Positions 56,701-59,929 of a stretch of 64,000 bases of DNA are shown here, piece after piece. Below the pieces are notes generated by a model. It saw only the letters and a program-made list of their open reading frames with translations, did not search any database and had not been told where the DNA came from. Made by a program: the position numbers and the translations under genes. The stretch is taken from assembly GCF_036320965.1 (NCBI RefSeq), contig NC_092235.1, forward strand, positions 28,713,476 to 28,777,475, read 5' to 3'. The stretch comes from Panulirus ornatus (Eukaryota; Arthropoda; Malacostraca; Decapoda; Palinuridae). Numbering within the stretch: the stretch's first letter is position 1; each line of letters begins with the position of its first letter.

Positions 56701-57884
56701 ATAAAATGTGGAGGTTTGATTTTGTAGATTGGGACCATCTTAAAACAGTATGATGAAAAGAGAAGAGATAGTAAAAACCTTTTTATTACCTATATGTAAT
56801 GTAAAAGAAAGAAGTGTTACATTCGTGGGGCCCCATATCACAAGCATTTTTTGTCAAAATGTTGAATTTCTATGTGCTCTCTGCATTAGCCATGTCTTCA
56901 GTCATTTTATTCCATTCATATAACACTTTTATTTATTAAAAGTACTTCCATATGTGATTGTGGCAAAACTGTAGGCATGGATAGGATTGCAGTCGAGTTT
57001 CCCAAGATTAGGGGTGACAATGTTGTTGATTAGTTTGTCAGGCTGAATGAAGAGACCTGCTCCATCATGTTATACCTGCAGTTGCACTATCACCATGAAA
57101 CATTTAGTAATTTACTGTCTATGTCCATCTATCTCTGATGTCCCGTTCCCCATGGGAACTCCCTCAAGGGGGTGGCCACAGCTAAAGTCTCCATTACTGG
57201 TGAACCCCAGTCCTGCTTCCTATTCTGTAGAGCTTCACTCTTAATAGGGTGCTAGCAGAGGGCAATTCTAGCTCAGTGTTTGTACAGGCTCCTACCTAAT
57301 GTTCCTACCAATTACTTGTACTTAATGTGTCTGTCTAATGTTCCAACCTACTTCTACGTATTGCTCCATACCTACTACTACTACCAAATGTTTGTATTAT
57401 GTACAAGTTGAATTGAAATGGAAAAATATTTTATTATGGATATCTCTAGTTCATTTAAAGGCTTATCCTCCTTGATAAACAAATTAAGGGCAATTCTAGC
57501 TCAATGTTTTCACAGGCTCCTACCTAATGTTCGTACCAGTTACTTGTACTTAATGTGTCTGTCTAATGTTCCAACCTACTACCTCTACGTATTGCTCCAT
57601 ACCTACTACTACCTAATGTTTGTATTATGTACAATTTGAATTGAAATGGAAAAATATTTTATTATGGATCTCTCTAGTTCATTTAAAAGCTTATCCTCCT
57701 TGATAAACAAATTAAGAATCATGGTTGAGTAGGAAGCTTAATAGTTTATACACTCATGGTTTTTTTTACTTAATGATTCTTAACTTTTTCAGAGTTTTAT
57801 GAAGAAGCTCTTGCACTTATCTACAGCCTTACCAGCACACGAATATCTCCAGACCTCTGGAAGTGTTTTGAAATGATGTACCAG
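5448..57884 (+). CDS. IPO7: Importin-7 gene, exons 1-13 (3' part lies beyond the window)
   Basis: Nuclear import receptor of the importin-beta (karyopherin) family. The family binds cargo in the cytoplasm, crosses the nuclear pore and releases cargo on binding RanGTP; known cargoes of importin-7/moleskin include ribosomal proteins, histone H1 (with importin-beta) and activated ERK. Thirteen exons were placed by similarity to the remembered family sequence and by GT/AG sites: 5448-5531, 12745-12980, 15012-15170, 23939-24095, 25276-25460, 36368-36541, 39063-39208, 41820-41983, 49129-49248, 53926-54114, 54271-54426, 55968-56136, 57793-57884. The joined length is 2031 nt, or 677 codons without a stop. 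The N-terminal Ran-binding (IBN_N-type) region lies around residues 22-100, followed by HEAT-repeat sequence. The acidic C-terminal third of the family is not in the window. Introns range from 156 bp to 10.9 kb and are full of retrotransposons. An IPO8-like paralogue cannot be excluded, but invertebrates usually carry a single IPO7/8 gene. Confidence 0.95.
5860..6830 (+). repeat. Degenerate GTT/TTG-rich tract in intron 1
   Basis: Nearly 1 kb of loosely repeated 'attagtgtggttgttgcttgatatt'-like phrases. It is strongly T/G-biased on the + strand with very few C's. Periodicity is irregular, so it looks like an old decayed minisatellite. No coding signal. Confidence 0.7.
7030..8460. other. Intron 1 unique-looking sequence
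   Basis: AT-rich intronic sequence without a recognised repeat, exon or RNA gene. Confidence 0.4.
8467..9467 (+). mobile_element. LINE-A copy L1, with inverted 5' piece
   Basis: 8467-8580 is LINE-A RT sequence in reverse orientation. From 8581 the element continues forward from the adjacent point of the LINE ([10 protein letters not shown]) through the RT C-terminus and the 3' UTR. The order and orientation are those expected from twin priming. The 3' UTR is interrupted at about 9467 by copies L2 and L3; its remaining tail is at 11749-11853. Several frameshifts; inactive. Confidence 0.85.
9468..10674 (-). mobile_element. LINE-A copy L2 (minus), 5'-truncated
   Basis: Minus-strand copy whose 3' end abuts a T-run at 9468. 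It begins in the RT at [18 protein letters not shown] (10674) and has one open frame of 337 codons (9664-10677) with [16 protein letters not shown], intact [10 protein letters not shown] and the C-terminal [11 protein letters not shown] motif. Lacks the endonuclease and RT N-terminus. The 3' UTR is the short subtype. It joins copy L3 head-to-head at 10674/10675. Confidence 0.9.
10675..11690 (+). mobile_element. LINE-A copy L3, 5'-truncated
   Basis: Plus-strand copy starting inside the RT just before the FADD motif and open to the RT stop at 11491 (261 codons from 10706). It has the short 3' UTR and ends 'gacagcgacaaagtataataaag' followed by a (TA)n array. Very similar to L2 in inverse orientation. 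Confidence 0.9.
11687..11772. repeat. (TA)n then (TG)n microsatellite
   Basis: About 60 bp of pure TA followed by about 25 bp of TG. It is probably the expanded TA/TG tract of the 3' UTR of copy L1, which L2 and L3 entered. Confidence 0.95.
11749..11853 (+). mobile_element. 3' tail of LINE-A copy L1
   Basis: Reads 'gtatatgagtggatgggccatt' and '..ctggcactaccttgctgacgc', the end of an older LINE-A 3' UTR. It completes copy L1 from the far side of the L2/L3 insertion. Confidence 0.75.
11854..12744. other. Intron 1, 3' part
   Basis: AT-rich intronic sequence ending in the exon 2 acceptor. No element recognised. Confidence 0.4.
12745..12980 (+). CDS. IPO7: IPO7 exon 2
   Basis: Residues 29-106 plus two bases of codon 107. 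It contains the strongly conserved [17 protein letters not shown] stretch of the importin-beta N-terminal domain, which contributes to Ran binding in the family. The acceptor is TTTACAG|ATG and the donor AAG|GTGAG. The internal ATG at 12745 is the first exonic codon, not a second start, because the family sequence continues from exon 1 without a gap. Leaves in phase 2. Confidence 0.95.
12981..13750. other. Intron 2, 5' part
   Basis: AG/T-rich intronic sequence, nothing recognised. Confidence 0.4.
13752..14175 (-). mobile_element. Old LINE relic (minus), RT N-terminal part
   Basis: The reverse strand translates to [20 protein letters not shown] and [12 protein letters not shown], matching the RT motif around '[12 protein letters not shown]' of LINE-A, and to the preceding 'GKGD...' region in broken frames. 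Diverged, probably LINE-B or an old LINE-A subfamily. Confidence 0.75.
14185..14545 (+). mobile_element. Old LINE relic (plus), C-terminus and 3' UTR
   Basis: Recognisable by 'ctgaaatggtttgg', 'ctgaacattcaggtgg', 'gtgaattgg' and a decayed 3' UTR. Heavily mutated with deletions. Confidence 0.65.
14546..15011. other. Intron 2, 3' part
   Basis: No element recognised; ends with the exon 3 acceptor. Confidence 0.4.
15012..15170 (+). CDS. IPO7: IPO7 exon 3
   Basis: Residues 107-159 (codon 160 split). It reads [19 protein letters not shown] and ends [12 protein letters not shown], collinear with the family. The acceptor is ATTACAG|AG and the donor TTTGA|GTAAGT; it enters and leaves in phase 2. A LINE-A copy in the same orientation begins only about 20 bp past the donor. 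Confidence 0.93.
15190..17145 (+). mobile_element. LINE-A copy L6 (old, near-complete RT half)
   Basis: Begins in the linker between endonuclease and RT and runs through the RT (15725-16009 frame with [15 protein letters not shown] and [15 protein letters not shown]) to the 3' UTR at about 17145. The catalytic FADD has become FASD and a frameshift follows it. A stretch is deleted near 16810, so the text jumps from 'gagaga' to the 3' UTR phrase 'ggcctggatgtgga'. Many stops; dead. Inserted about 20 bp after the exon 3 donor, in the sense orientation. Confidence 0.88.
17157..17342 (+). mobile_element. Diverged SINE-like relic
   Basis: Aligns by eye along its length with the SINE-like family: 'ggggagagaatact.ccc', 'ggctagaaatcctcccctc', 'aggaacagagga', 'aggcccagtc'. 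Lacks the clear 3' tail. An old copy. Confidence 0.7.
18000..18485. mobile_element. hAT-like non-autonomous DNA transposon
   Basis: The ends are inverted: 5' CATTGGTGTATCTAGGG and 3' (reverse complement) CAGGGGCATATCTAGGAG, 12 of the first 16 bases matching. The flanks carry an exact 8-bp duplication 'atgatata' at 17992-17999 and 18486-18493, the size typical of hAT transposition. No transposase frame. It contains a 5'-truncated SINE-like copy. Confidence 0.85.
18301..18382 (+). mobile_element. 5'-truncated SINE-like copy inside the hAT element
   Basis: Contains only the last ~80 bp of the SINE-like family ('aaaggcccagtcctctg', 'aacgctacctcgctaacgcg', 'aatggcgaatag') plus an AAAG-rich tail. 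Flanked by an 11-bp duplication 'gtatacatttt' at 18290-18300 and 18383-18393. 5' truncation with a tail and target duplication is the hallmark of target-primed reverse transcription. Confidence 0.88.
18993..19715 (+). mobile_element. LINE-A copy L8, 5'-truncated
   Basis: Starts at 'ggaaagcagagatgggtat' in the RT C-terminal region and continues through the long-subtype 3' UTR to 'tatatgtcttt'. Copy L9 interrupts it there, and the tail resumes at 21692-21868. Degenerate frames. Confidence 0.85.
19716..21690 (+). mobile_element. LINE-A copy L9, young, with a SINE-like insertion
   Basis: Begins at 'gatgaaagccggcaaggc' ([20 protein letters not shown]) and covers the whole RT except its extreme N-terminus. 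The reading frame is open up to 19946, interrupted by the SINE-like element (19947-20199), then open from 20204 to the stop at 21484. It has [53 protein letters not shown], intact [10 protein letters not shown] and [11 protein letters not shown]. Short-subtype 3' UTR and A-rich tail. It entered the 3' UTR of L8, with 'atgtct' on both sides. Confidence 0.9.
19947..20199 (+). mobile_element. SINE-like element S1 with 16-bp target duplication
   Basis: Full-length copy of the short family: 5' 'ggggataggggagaaag', core 'gtgtcgtagaaggcgacta', T-run, 'aacgctaccttgctaatgcg', tail of AAAG repeats. Exact duplication 'aagtttgttgagtatt' at 19931-19946 and 20200-20215. It splits the RT frame of L9 and is therefore younger than L9. 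No clear pol III A/B boxes seen. Confidence 0.93.
21692..21868 (+). mobile_element. 3' tail of LINE-A copy L8
   Basis: Resumes the 3' UTR 'atgtctgtgtgtgtgtatac' and ends 'gctaacgcgggagacagcga'. It is the far side of L8 after the L9 insertion. Confidence 0.8.
21981..22222 (+). mobile_element. SINE-like element S2
   Basis: Nearly full-length, missing only the first bases. Preceded by a short TA run. Ends in an A-rich tail. Same core and tail motifs as S1. Confidence 0.88.
22665..22975 (-). mobile_element. CR1-like LINE relic (minus)
   Basis: The reverse strand translates to [28 protein letters not shown] and [17 protein letters not shown], then a decayed end. This follows the C-terminal pattern of CR1-type LINEs (GDLI.VFK ... 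RGH..KL ... RK.FFS.RVV..WN). One stop inside the best frame. Unrelated to LINE-A. Confidence 0.7.
22976..23938. other. Intron 3, 3' part
   Basis: Intronic sequence with no recognised element; ends in the exon 4 acceptor. Confidence 0.4.
23939..24095 (+). CDS. IPO7: IPO7 exon 4
   Basis: Residues 160-212. The first base completes the Glu codon split in exon 3; it then reads [19 protein letters not shown] and ends LKIFYALTQ. The acceptor is TTCCATAG|A and the donor CACAG|GTGAG, phase 0 out. The run of eight A's near the start is in frame as written. Confidence 0.93.
24625..25060 (+). repeat. Diverged 167-bp tandem repeat in intron 4
   Basis: The phrase around 'ctgtggtatattggtgaagttaatg..tag.tccccaatg' recurs near 24637, 24805 and 24972, spacing 168 and 167 bp. 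The bases between, such as 'cccatt..aag' and 'aaatatgagc/aaagtgagc', also align. About 2.6 units, strongly diverged. Confidence 0.6.
25276..25460 (+). CDS. IPO7: IPO7 exon 5
   Basis: Residues 213-273 plus two bases. It begins [20 protein letters not shown] and contains [20 protein letters not shown], one of the most conserved blocks of importin-7/8. The acceptor is GTTGCAG|TAT and the donor GAAAG|GTTAGA, a slightly weak donor. Phase 2 out into the 10.9-kb intron 5. Confidence 0.94.
25834..26075 (+). mobile_element. Solo LINE-A 3' UTR insertion in L10
   Basis: Only the last ~240 bp of a LINE-A 3' UTR ('gcgatgggaatgaataaagg' to 'cgcgggagacagcaacagag' plus A-rich tail), inserted in the linker of L10. 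A severely 5'-truncated copy. Confidence 0.8.
26439..27427 (+). mobile_element. LINE-A copy L11, young, inside L10
   Basis: Starts at 'ttgttgttcgctgatgatac' and is open from [10 protein letters not shown] to the RT stop at 27219. Short-subtype 3' UTR and a pure A-tail. Flanked by the 10-bp duplication 'atgattcatg' at 26429-26438 and 27428-27437, which is the L10 RT sequence. Confidence 0.93.
29291..29479. other. Intron 5 spacer
   Basis: AT-rich, no element recognised. Confidence 0.4.
29480..29800 (-). mobile_element. LINE-B relic, downstream half
   Basis: On the reverse strand: 'gtgttttagatatctag' (CFRYL-type motif), then 'gggcttggttgagga' and 'ctctggtttttgtgc' of a decayed 3' UTR. It appears to be the continuation of the RT relic at 33276-33660, split by the full-length LINE-A copy L12. 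Confidence 0.6.
32102..32797 (-). CDS. LINE-A APE-type endonuclease domain (in copy L12)
   Basis: An open 231-codon frame that is the longest endonuclease remnant in the window. It contains [13 protein letters not shown] (metal-binding Asp and Asn), LLDYILID and [15 protein letters not shown] (catalytic SDH), the diagnostic motifs of apurinic-like endonucleases of non-LTR retrotransposons, which nick the target for target-primed reverse transcription. The N-terminal motifs lie upstream in broken frames, so this is a fragment of the original ORF. It is followed by a charged linker towards the RT. Confidence 0.85.
   Translation of the reverse strand: MFWEQLSECLSSFDAQDWVIVMGDLNAKVSNMAGEGIIGVHGVFSVVNGNGEELVDLCAEKGRAIGNTWFKKRDIHRYKYESRRDGQIALLDYILIDRRMKERLFDVNELRGATGEKSDHYLVEAKVKVCRGFQKRRENVRVKRVVRVSELGKETCVRKYQERLSAEWKKVRAKDVRGVGEEWDVFREAVMACAKDACGMRKVGGGQIRKGIERWGEEVRVLVKEKREAFG
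33120..33273 (-). other. LINE-A 5' end homologous to the SINE-like family
   Basis: Reverse strand reads 'gggataggagaaaaagaac', 'ttcccacgcatttccc', 'gtcatagagggtgactaaag', 'ttctaaaatgggaaacagaa'. Each piece matches, in order, the SINE-like copies ('ggggataggggagaaagaat', 'ttcccacgtattccc', 'gtcgtagaaggcgactaaaa', 'ttccaaaagaaggaacagag'). Confidence 0.8.
33276..33660 (-). mobile_element. LINE-B RT relic
   Basis: Reverse strand carries [12 protein letters not shown] (QGCVMSPYLFN-type), then [20 protein letters not shown] (YADD catalytic box) and [11 protein letters not shown]. The RT box is YADD instead of FADD. L12 is inserted in it. Confidence 0.8.
33661..34280 (+). repeat. Repeat C, longest copy
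   Basis: Starts next to 'tatatctatatct', then 'ggaacttcctcaaaggggtg', 'ccactggcagagg', a stretch of 'cctaatgttcctacctactac'-like phrases, then 'gagactgtgtgtttgtggac' and 'agaaaagacagctacctagg'. Parts recur at 1300, 36010, 39690-40150, 49375 and 57125. No coding potential; family not recognised. Confidence 0.7.
34420..34600 (-). mobile_element. LINE relic (minus)
   Basis: Reverse complement shows 'atgtggcattcatagatctg' (VAFIDLxKAYD-type RT motif) and 'agtggtagaggatatgagga'. A short RT N-terminal piece. Confidence 0.6.
34605..35012 (+). mobile_element. LINE relic with 3' UTR and duplicated end
   Basis: RT C-terminus ('gaaatggtttggacacatgg') and 3' UTR ending 'cactacctcggtgacctggg'. The last 25 bp, starting 'ggaaatagtgaatagcatg', are present twice in tandem (34963-34987 and 34988-35012). 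The tail 'gggaaatagtgaatag' is closer to the SINE-like tail than to that of young LINE-A copies. Confidence 0.7.
35180..35960. mobile_element. Cluster of small LINE relics in alternating orientation
   Basis: 35180-35465 minus, 35466-35570 plus, 35571-35755 minus and 35756-35960 plus all derive from the RT C-terminus/3' UTR region ('ttcactccatccttccatctc' and its reverse 'gtggaaggatggagtgaagg'). Strongly decayed. Confidence 0.6.
36010..36180 (+). repeat. Repeat C fragment
   Basis: Shares 'gagattgtgtttgtggacag.atgc' and 'agaaagaaaagacatctacctgggtc' with 34060-34160 in the same orientation. Confidence 0.65.
36368..36541 (+). CDS. IPO7: IPO7 exon 6
   Basis: Residues 274-331. It reads [19 protein letters not shown] and ends [14 protein letters not shown], matching the family block that directly follows the exon 5 sequence. 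No exon is missing from the large intron between. The acceptor is TTGCAG|G and the donor CAGGG|GTAAGT, phase 2 in and out. Confidence 0.93.
36542..36857. other. Intron 6, 5' part
   Basis: AT-rich intronic sequence ending in a (TG)n run at 36831-36858; no element recognised before the LINE-A copy. Confidence 0.4.
36858..37868 (+). mobile_element. LINE-A copy L13, 5'-truncated
   Basis: Starts at 'cacagggtaggggagg' next to a (TG)n run and covers RT C-terminus (36916-37296 frame with [18 protein letters not shown] and [12 protein letters not shown]) and long-subtype 3' UTR. The 3' UTR is interrupted by a 45-bp minus-strand LINE-A tip at 37670-37713. Confidence 0.85.
37670..37713 (-). mobile_element. 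Minimal LINE-A insertion (3' tip only)
   Basis: T-run then 'attatactttgtcgctgtct' and 'cccgcgtttgcgaggt', the reverse complement of the extreme LINE-A 3' end, about 45 bp. It sits in the TA-rich tract of the L13 3' UTR with 'atatat' on both sides. Confidence 0.8.
37884..38322 (-). mobile_element. LINE-A fragment (minus) joined to a short plus piece
   Basis: 37884-38303 is RT C-terminal sequence in reverse orientation without a 3' end. From 38304 about 19 bp of forward LINE-A ('ggggcctgaacatatgag') follow, from just downstream in the element. Possibly a twin-priming product, now truncated. Confidence 0.65.
38419..38672 (+). repeat. Tandem repeats: 53 bp x3 and 37 bp x2
   Basis: Three units starting 'gggactataatggaatcaca' at 38419, 38472 and 38525 (53 bp each, few differences). 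Then two units starting 'ggaatctttagcttgcatg' at 38599 and 38636 (37 bp). Confidence 0.93.
38684..38923 (+). mobile_element. SINE-like element S3
   Basis: Full-length copy with the 13-bp duplication 'atgtataattctt' at 38671-38683 and 38924-38936. All family motifs present; short AAAG tail. Confidence 0.93.
39063..39208 (+). CDS. IPO7: IPO7 exon 7
   Basis: Residues 332-380. It reads [20 protein letters not shown], then [18 protein letters not shown] and ends [10 protein letters not shown], typical of the importin-7 HEAT-repeat region. The acceptor is TATTTCAG|GG and the donor TTTG|GTAAGA, phase 1 out. Confidence 0.93.
39283..39520 (+). mobile_element. LINE RT fragment near exon 7
   Basis: Translates to [20 protein letters not shown] and [20 protein letters not shown], the RT segment after the FADD box. 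Diverged from LINE-A, likely LINE-B. Confidence 0.75.
39690..40155 (-). repeat. Repeat C copy (reverse)
   Basis: Reverse complement of the 33661-34160 pattern: 'gttatggagactattgctgt', 'ttgccctctgccagtggcct', 'aggagcattagatagaag'. Ends at a (GATA)n run near 40140. Confidence 0.7.
40155..40700 (+). mobile_element. LINE-A/old relative copy L16
   Basis: Starts 'gagatgtgtggtaataaaaa', open for 60-80 codons ([20 protein letters not shown]), then a diverged 3' UTR. 5'-truncated. The following minus-strand copy forms an inverted repeat with its 3' UTR. Confidence 0.8.
40703..41745 (-). mobile_element. Two old LINE-A pieces (minus)
   Basis: 40703-40938 is a 3' UTR segment. 40948-41745 is 3' UTR plus RT C-terminus of another piece ('ctttccatggtttacct', 'ctctcaaccacactctttat'). 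Neither has the 3' tip. The end at 41745 lies about 75 bp from the exon 8 acceptor. Confidence 0.75.
41820..41983 (+). CDS. IPO7: IPO7 exon 8
   Basis: Residues 381-435. It completes the Asp codon from exon 7, then reads [20 protein letters not shown] and later [12 protein letters not shown]. The acceptor is CTTTTAG|AT and the donor CACATG|GTGTGT, phase 0 out. A minus-strand LINE-A fragment ends only about 75 bp before the acceptor. Confidence 0.92.
41984..43789. other. Intron 8, 5' part
   Basis: AT-rich intronic sequence without a recognised element, except one unit of the 'gattgacctgacccatgag' motif at 42635-42720 that is clustered at 53500-53770. Confidence 0.4.
43790..44490 (+). mobile_element. 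LINE-A copy L18, 5'-truncated
   Basis: Starts at 'aaaaagagtgtggttgagag', open for 80 codons ([35 protein letters not shown]) to 44044. Long-subtype 3' UTR ending 'cgcgggagacagcgacaaag'. Confidence 0.9.
44491..45367. other. Intron 8, middle
   Basis: No recognised element. Confidence 0.4.
45368..47260 (+). mobile_element. LINE-A copy L19 (old)
   Basis: From [13 protein letters not shown] through the RT (FADD kept at about 46075) to an old-type 3' UTR ending 'gcgctaccttgctgatgcga' and 'gaaatggcaatcaag'. Many stops and small indels. Its tail resembles that of the SINE-like family. Confidence 0.85.
47460..49053 (+). mobile_element. LINE-A copy L20, young, with target duplication
   Basis: 5'-truncated at 'ggtgaggtgcctgaggattg'. 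RT open from 47467 except one nonsense change in SFY(R)GCK (CGA to TGA) at about 47855, then open 47908-48837 with intact [10 protein letters not shown]. Short-subtype 3' UTR and a (TAAA)n tail. Flanked by 'ttcttaatc' at 47451-47459 and 49054-49062. It lies just upstream of exon 9. Confidence 0.9.
49129..49248 (+). CDS. IPO7: IPO7 exon 9 (short)
   Basis: A 120-bp, 40-codon exon, residues 436-475. It reads [20 protein letters not shown] and ends SPFGFMRAR, matching the family's lysine-rich [10 protein letters not shown] block and the MRAR motif. The acceptor is CTCTTCAG|ATT and the donor GCACGG|GTGAG, phase 0 on both sides. Skipping it would keep the frame. Confidence 0.93.
49249..50064. other. 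Intron 9, 5' part
   Basis: Mostly unrecognised; 49375-49440 ('gatctcccatcaagggggtg') is a faint repeat C fragment. Confidence 0.4.
50067..51705 (-). mobile_element. LINE-A copy L21 (minus, old)
   Basis: 3' end at about 50067 (old-type tail), 3' UTR, then the RT up to [20 protein letters not shown] at 51685. Frames broken at several points. [15 protein letters not shown] is present in the 50871-51314 frame. Confidence 0.85.
51706..52315 (-). mobile_element. LINE-A pieces (minus)
   Basis: 51706-52250 is long-subtype 3' UTR (its distal part missing) plus RT C-terminus ([19 protein letters not shown]). 52251-52315 is a separate bit of 3' UTR. Confidence 0.8.
52320..52960 (+). mobile_element. 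CR1-like LINE relic (plus)
   Basis: Broken frames give [32 protein letters not shown] and later WNDLLVSS, which follow the C-terminal RT pattern of CR1-type LINEs (KDLGV.IS, ANK.LG, SLVRPHLEYC, WN.L). Ends undefined. Confidence 0.75.
53170..53475 (-). mobile_element. Old RT relic (minus)
   Basis: Reverse strand carries a [12 protein letters not shown] motif ('gttgagtgctttagatacct') preceded by a decayed '[16 protein letters not shown]', resembling [17 protein letters not shown]. Family uncertain. Confidence 0.5.
53500..53770 (+). repeat. Degenerate 'gattgacctgacccatgag' repeat cluster
   Basis: About four irregular units with core 'aagatggctattgacctgac', then 'ccatgagggtgtagtg'. One more unit lies far away at 42635-42720. 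Confidence 0.6.
53926..54114 (+). CDS. IPO7: IPO7 exon 10
   Basis: Residues 476-538 (63 codons). It begins [19 protein letters not shown] and contains [19 protein letters not shown], the conserved 'PVKVEAA' HEAT block of importin-7. The acceptor is TTTTCCAG|GCT and the donor CTCAT|GTAAGT, phase 0. Only a 156-bp intron separates it from exon 11. Confidence 0.94.
54271..54426 (+). CDS. IPO7: IPO7 exon 11
   Basis: Residues 539-590 (52 codons). It reads [20 protein letters not shown] and ends [18 protein letters not shown], matching the family's [10 protein letters not shown] and TPIAVEM motifs. The acceptor is GTTTTTCAG|ATT and the donor CAGCAG|GTGAG, phase 0. Confidence 0.94.
54463..55775 (+). 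mobile_element. LINE-A copy L23 in intron 11
   Basis: 5'-truncated at 'tctatggatggggttgtta'. Open from 54489 to 55085, then a frameshift, then open 55072-55452. The catalytic box reads FDDD instead of FADD. Long-subtype 3' UTR. Bracketed by (TTA)n runs (54445-54463 and 55778-55797) that are probably the target duplication. Confidence 0.88.
55968..56136 (+). CDS. IPO7: IPO7 exon 12
   Basis: Residues 591-646 plus one base. It begins [20 protein letters not shown], matching the acidic linker and the KAVTAMG motif, and ends [15 protein letters not shown]. The acceptor is ATTCTAG|GTA and the donor ATGG|GTAAG, phase 1. The frame stays open past the donor into a LINE-A fragment; that extension is intron, not coding. 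Confidence 0.92.
56232..56690 (+). mobile_element. LINE-A fragment in intron 12
   Basis: Starts 'cagtgtggtaataaaaagag' about 95 bp past the exon 12 donor and ends in the 3' UTR at 'ttcctagcgctacc'. Lacks the true 3' tip. Confidence 0.85.
56875..56955 (-). mobile_element. Small CR1-like fragment (minus)
   Basis: 'gccatgtcttcagtcatttt' and 'attccattcatataac' resemble the corresponding part of the 22665-22975 relic. Confidence 0.4.
56960..57047 (+). mobile_element. Small LINE RT fragment
   Basis: Reads [21 protein letters not shown], the '[16 protein letters not shown]' motif of the LINE RT start, decayed. Confidence 0.6.
57125..57290 (+). repeat. Repeat C copy
   Basis: 'gggaactccctcaagggggtg', 'aaagtctccattactggtga' and 'gctagcagagggcaattcta', matching 33661-33820. 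Confidence 0.7.
57260..57716 (+). repeat. 228-bp tandem duplication before exon 13
   Basis: Copy 1 57260-57487 and copy 2 57488-57716 start 'gggcaattctagctca' and end 'gataaacaaattaag', with few differences. The first half is the 'cctaatgttcctacc' part of repeat C. Ends about 75 bp before the exon 13 acceptor. Confidence 0.93.
57793..57884 (+). CDS. IPO7: IPO7 exon 13 (last exon in window)
   Basis: Residues 647-677. It completes a Glu codon, then reads [20 protein letters not shown] and ends KCFEMMYQ, matching the family's EFYEEIFSLAHSLT region. The acceptor is CTTTTTCAG|AG and the donor TACCAG|GTAGGT, phase 0. The remaining ~360 residues, including the acidic C-terminal region of the family, must lie beyond position 64000. 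Confidence 0.92.
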
Positions 57885-58159
57885 GTAGGTGGTCAAGAAG
57901 ATGCATATAGTGACTGTTATATACTTGGTTCTTGCATGGCTGTTTAAAGGAGTTTATGGATATTTGAGAATAATTTAGGAAATTTCATCTTTGCAAGTAA
58001 CTGTATCATGAGACTAATAGTTGGTGAAACATATGTTATTGTAAAAATTTCTTAGATTTATTCTTTAATGTTTTTTATGGAAATTGAAGCTGTTGAATTG
58101 TATATGAAGAAAGATTATTTGTTTTAAGTTTTTTATGAACAGGATTCCAAAATAGATAC

Positions 58160-58523
58160 TACATAGATGTAGTGATGGACTGAAAAAGATTTTGAGGGGC
58201 CTGAACATACAGGAGGGTGAAAGGCGTGCAAGGAATAGATTGGTCATATACTGGGGTCAACATGCTGTCAATGGATTGAACCAGGGCATGTGAAGTGTCT
58301 AGGGTAAACCATGGAAAGTTTTGTGGGGTCTGGATGTGGAAAGGGAGCTGTGGTTTTGGTGCATTACACATGATGGCTAGAGACTGAGTGTGAACGAATG
58401 TGGCCTTTGTTGTCTTTTCCTAGCTCTACCTCGCACGCATGCAGGGGGAAGGGGAGGTGCCATTTCATGTGTGGCAGGGTGGCGACGGGAATGAATGAAG
58501 GCAGCAAGTATGAATATGTTATA
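58160..58523 (+). mobile_element. LINE-A copy L26, 5'-truncated, host of a nested cluster
   Basis: RT C-terminus ('gaaaaagattttgagg') and long-subtype 3' UTR up to 'tatgaatatgttatattta'. The rest of its 3' UTR is at 62850-63025, so everything from 58524 to 62849 is inserted in it. Confidence 0.8.
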
Positions 58524-58678
58524 TTTATTTATTTGTCATACTTTGTTGCTATCTCCCGTGTTAGCGAGGCAGCGCAAGGAAACAGACGAAAAAATGGCCC
58601 AACCCACCCACATACACATGTATATACATACATGTCCACACACGCACATATACATACCTGTACATCTCAACGTATATA

Positions 58679-58680
<2 letters not shown>
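58524..58680 (-). mobile_element. LINE-A 3' end (minus), L27
   Basis: 'tactttgttgctatctcccg' to 'acatctcaacgtatatata': the last ~150 bp of a 3' UTR in reverse. Interrupted by L28 in its TA tract. Confidence 0.8.
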
Positions 58681-58721
<41 letters not shown>

Positions 58722-59868
58722 CTTTGTCGCTGTCTCCCGCGTTTGCGAGGTAGCGCAAGGAAACAGACGAAAGAAATGGCCCAACCCCCCCCCCATACAC
58801 ATGTACATACACACGTCCACACACGCAAATATACATACCTACACAGCTTTCCATGGTTTACCCCAGACGCTTCACATGCCTTGATTCAATCCACTGACAG
58901 CACGTCAACCCCTGTATACCACATGACTCCAATTCACTCTATTCCTTGCCCTCCTTTCACCCTCCTGCATGTTCAGGCCCCGATCACACAAAATCTTTTT
59001 CACTCCATCTTTCCACCTCCAATTTGGTCTCCCTCTTCTCCTCGTTCCCTCCACCTCCGACACATATATCCTCTTGGTCAATCTCTCCTCACTCATTCTC
59101 TCCATGTGCCCAAACCACTTCAAAACACCCTCTTCTGCTCTCTCAACCACGCTCTTTTTATTTCCACACATCTCTCTTACCCTTACGTTACTTACTCGAT
59201 CAAACCACCTCACACCACACATTGTCCTCAAACATCTCATTTCCAGCACATCCATCCTCCTGCGCACATCTCTATCCATAGCCCACGCCTCGCAACCATA
59301 CAACATTGTTGGAACCACTATTCCCTCAAACATACCCATTTTCGCTTTCCGAGATAATGTTCTCGACTTCCACACATTTTTCAAGGCTCCCAAAATTTTC
59401 GCCCCCTCCCCCACCCTATGATCCACTTCCGCTTCCATGGTTCCATCCGCTGACAGATCCACTCCCAGATATCTAAAACACTTCACTTCCTCCAGTTTTT
59501 CTCCATTCAAACTCACCTCCCAATTGACTTGACCCTCACCCCTACTGTACCTAATAACCTTGCTCTTATTCACATTTACTCTCAACTTTCTTCTTCCACA
59601 CACTTTACCAAACTCAGTCACCAGCTTCTGCAGTTTCTCACATGAATCCGCCACCAGCGCTGTATCATCAGCAAACAACAACTGACTCACTTCCCAAGCT
59701 CTCTCATCCCCAACAGACTTCATACTTGCCCCTCTTTCCAAGACTCTTGCATTTACCTCCCTAACAACCCCATCCATAAACAAATTAAACAACCATGGAG
59801 ACATCACACACCCCTGCCGCAAACCTACATTCACTGAGAACCAATCACTTTCCTCTCTTCCTACACGT

Positions 59869-59873
<5 letters not shown>
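58681..59873 (-). mobile_element. LINE-A copy L28 (minus), young
   Basis: Preceded by a T-run of about 37 bases (its tail). Short-subtype 3' UTR, then a single open RT frame 59834-58905 with [16 protein letters not shown] and intact [10 protein letters not shown]. 5' truncation at 'ctacacgtacac' abuts a (TA)n array. Confidence 0.92.

Positions 59874-59912
<39 letters not shown>
59873..59912. repeat. (TA)n array
   Basis: About 40 bp of pure TA between two LINE-A copies. Confidence 0.95.

Positions 59913-59929
<17 letters not shown>

Noticed and set aside
58969..59421. Long antisense frames across each LINE-A RT copy (for example 150 and 111 codons, repeated in every copy)
   Set aside because: They are shadows of the purine-rich RT sense strand, which contains few codons that read as stops in reverse. 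They have no domain, and their conservation is explained by copying of the element.
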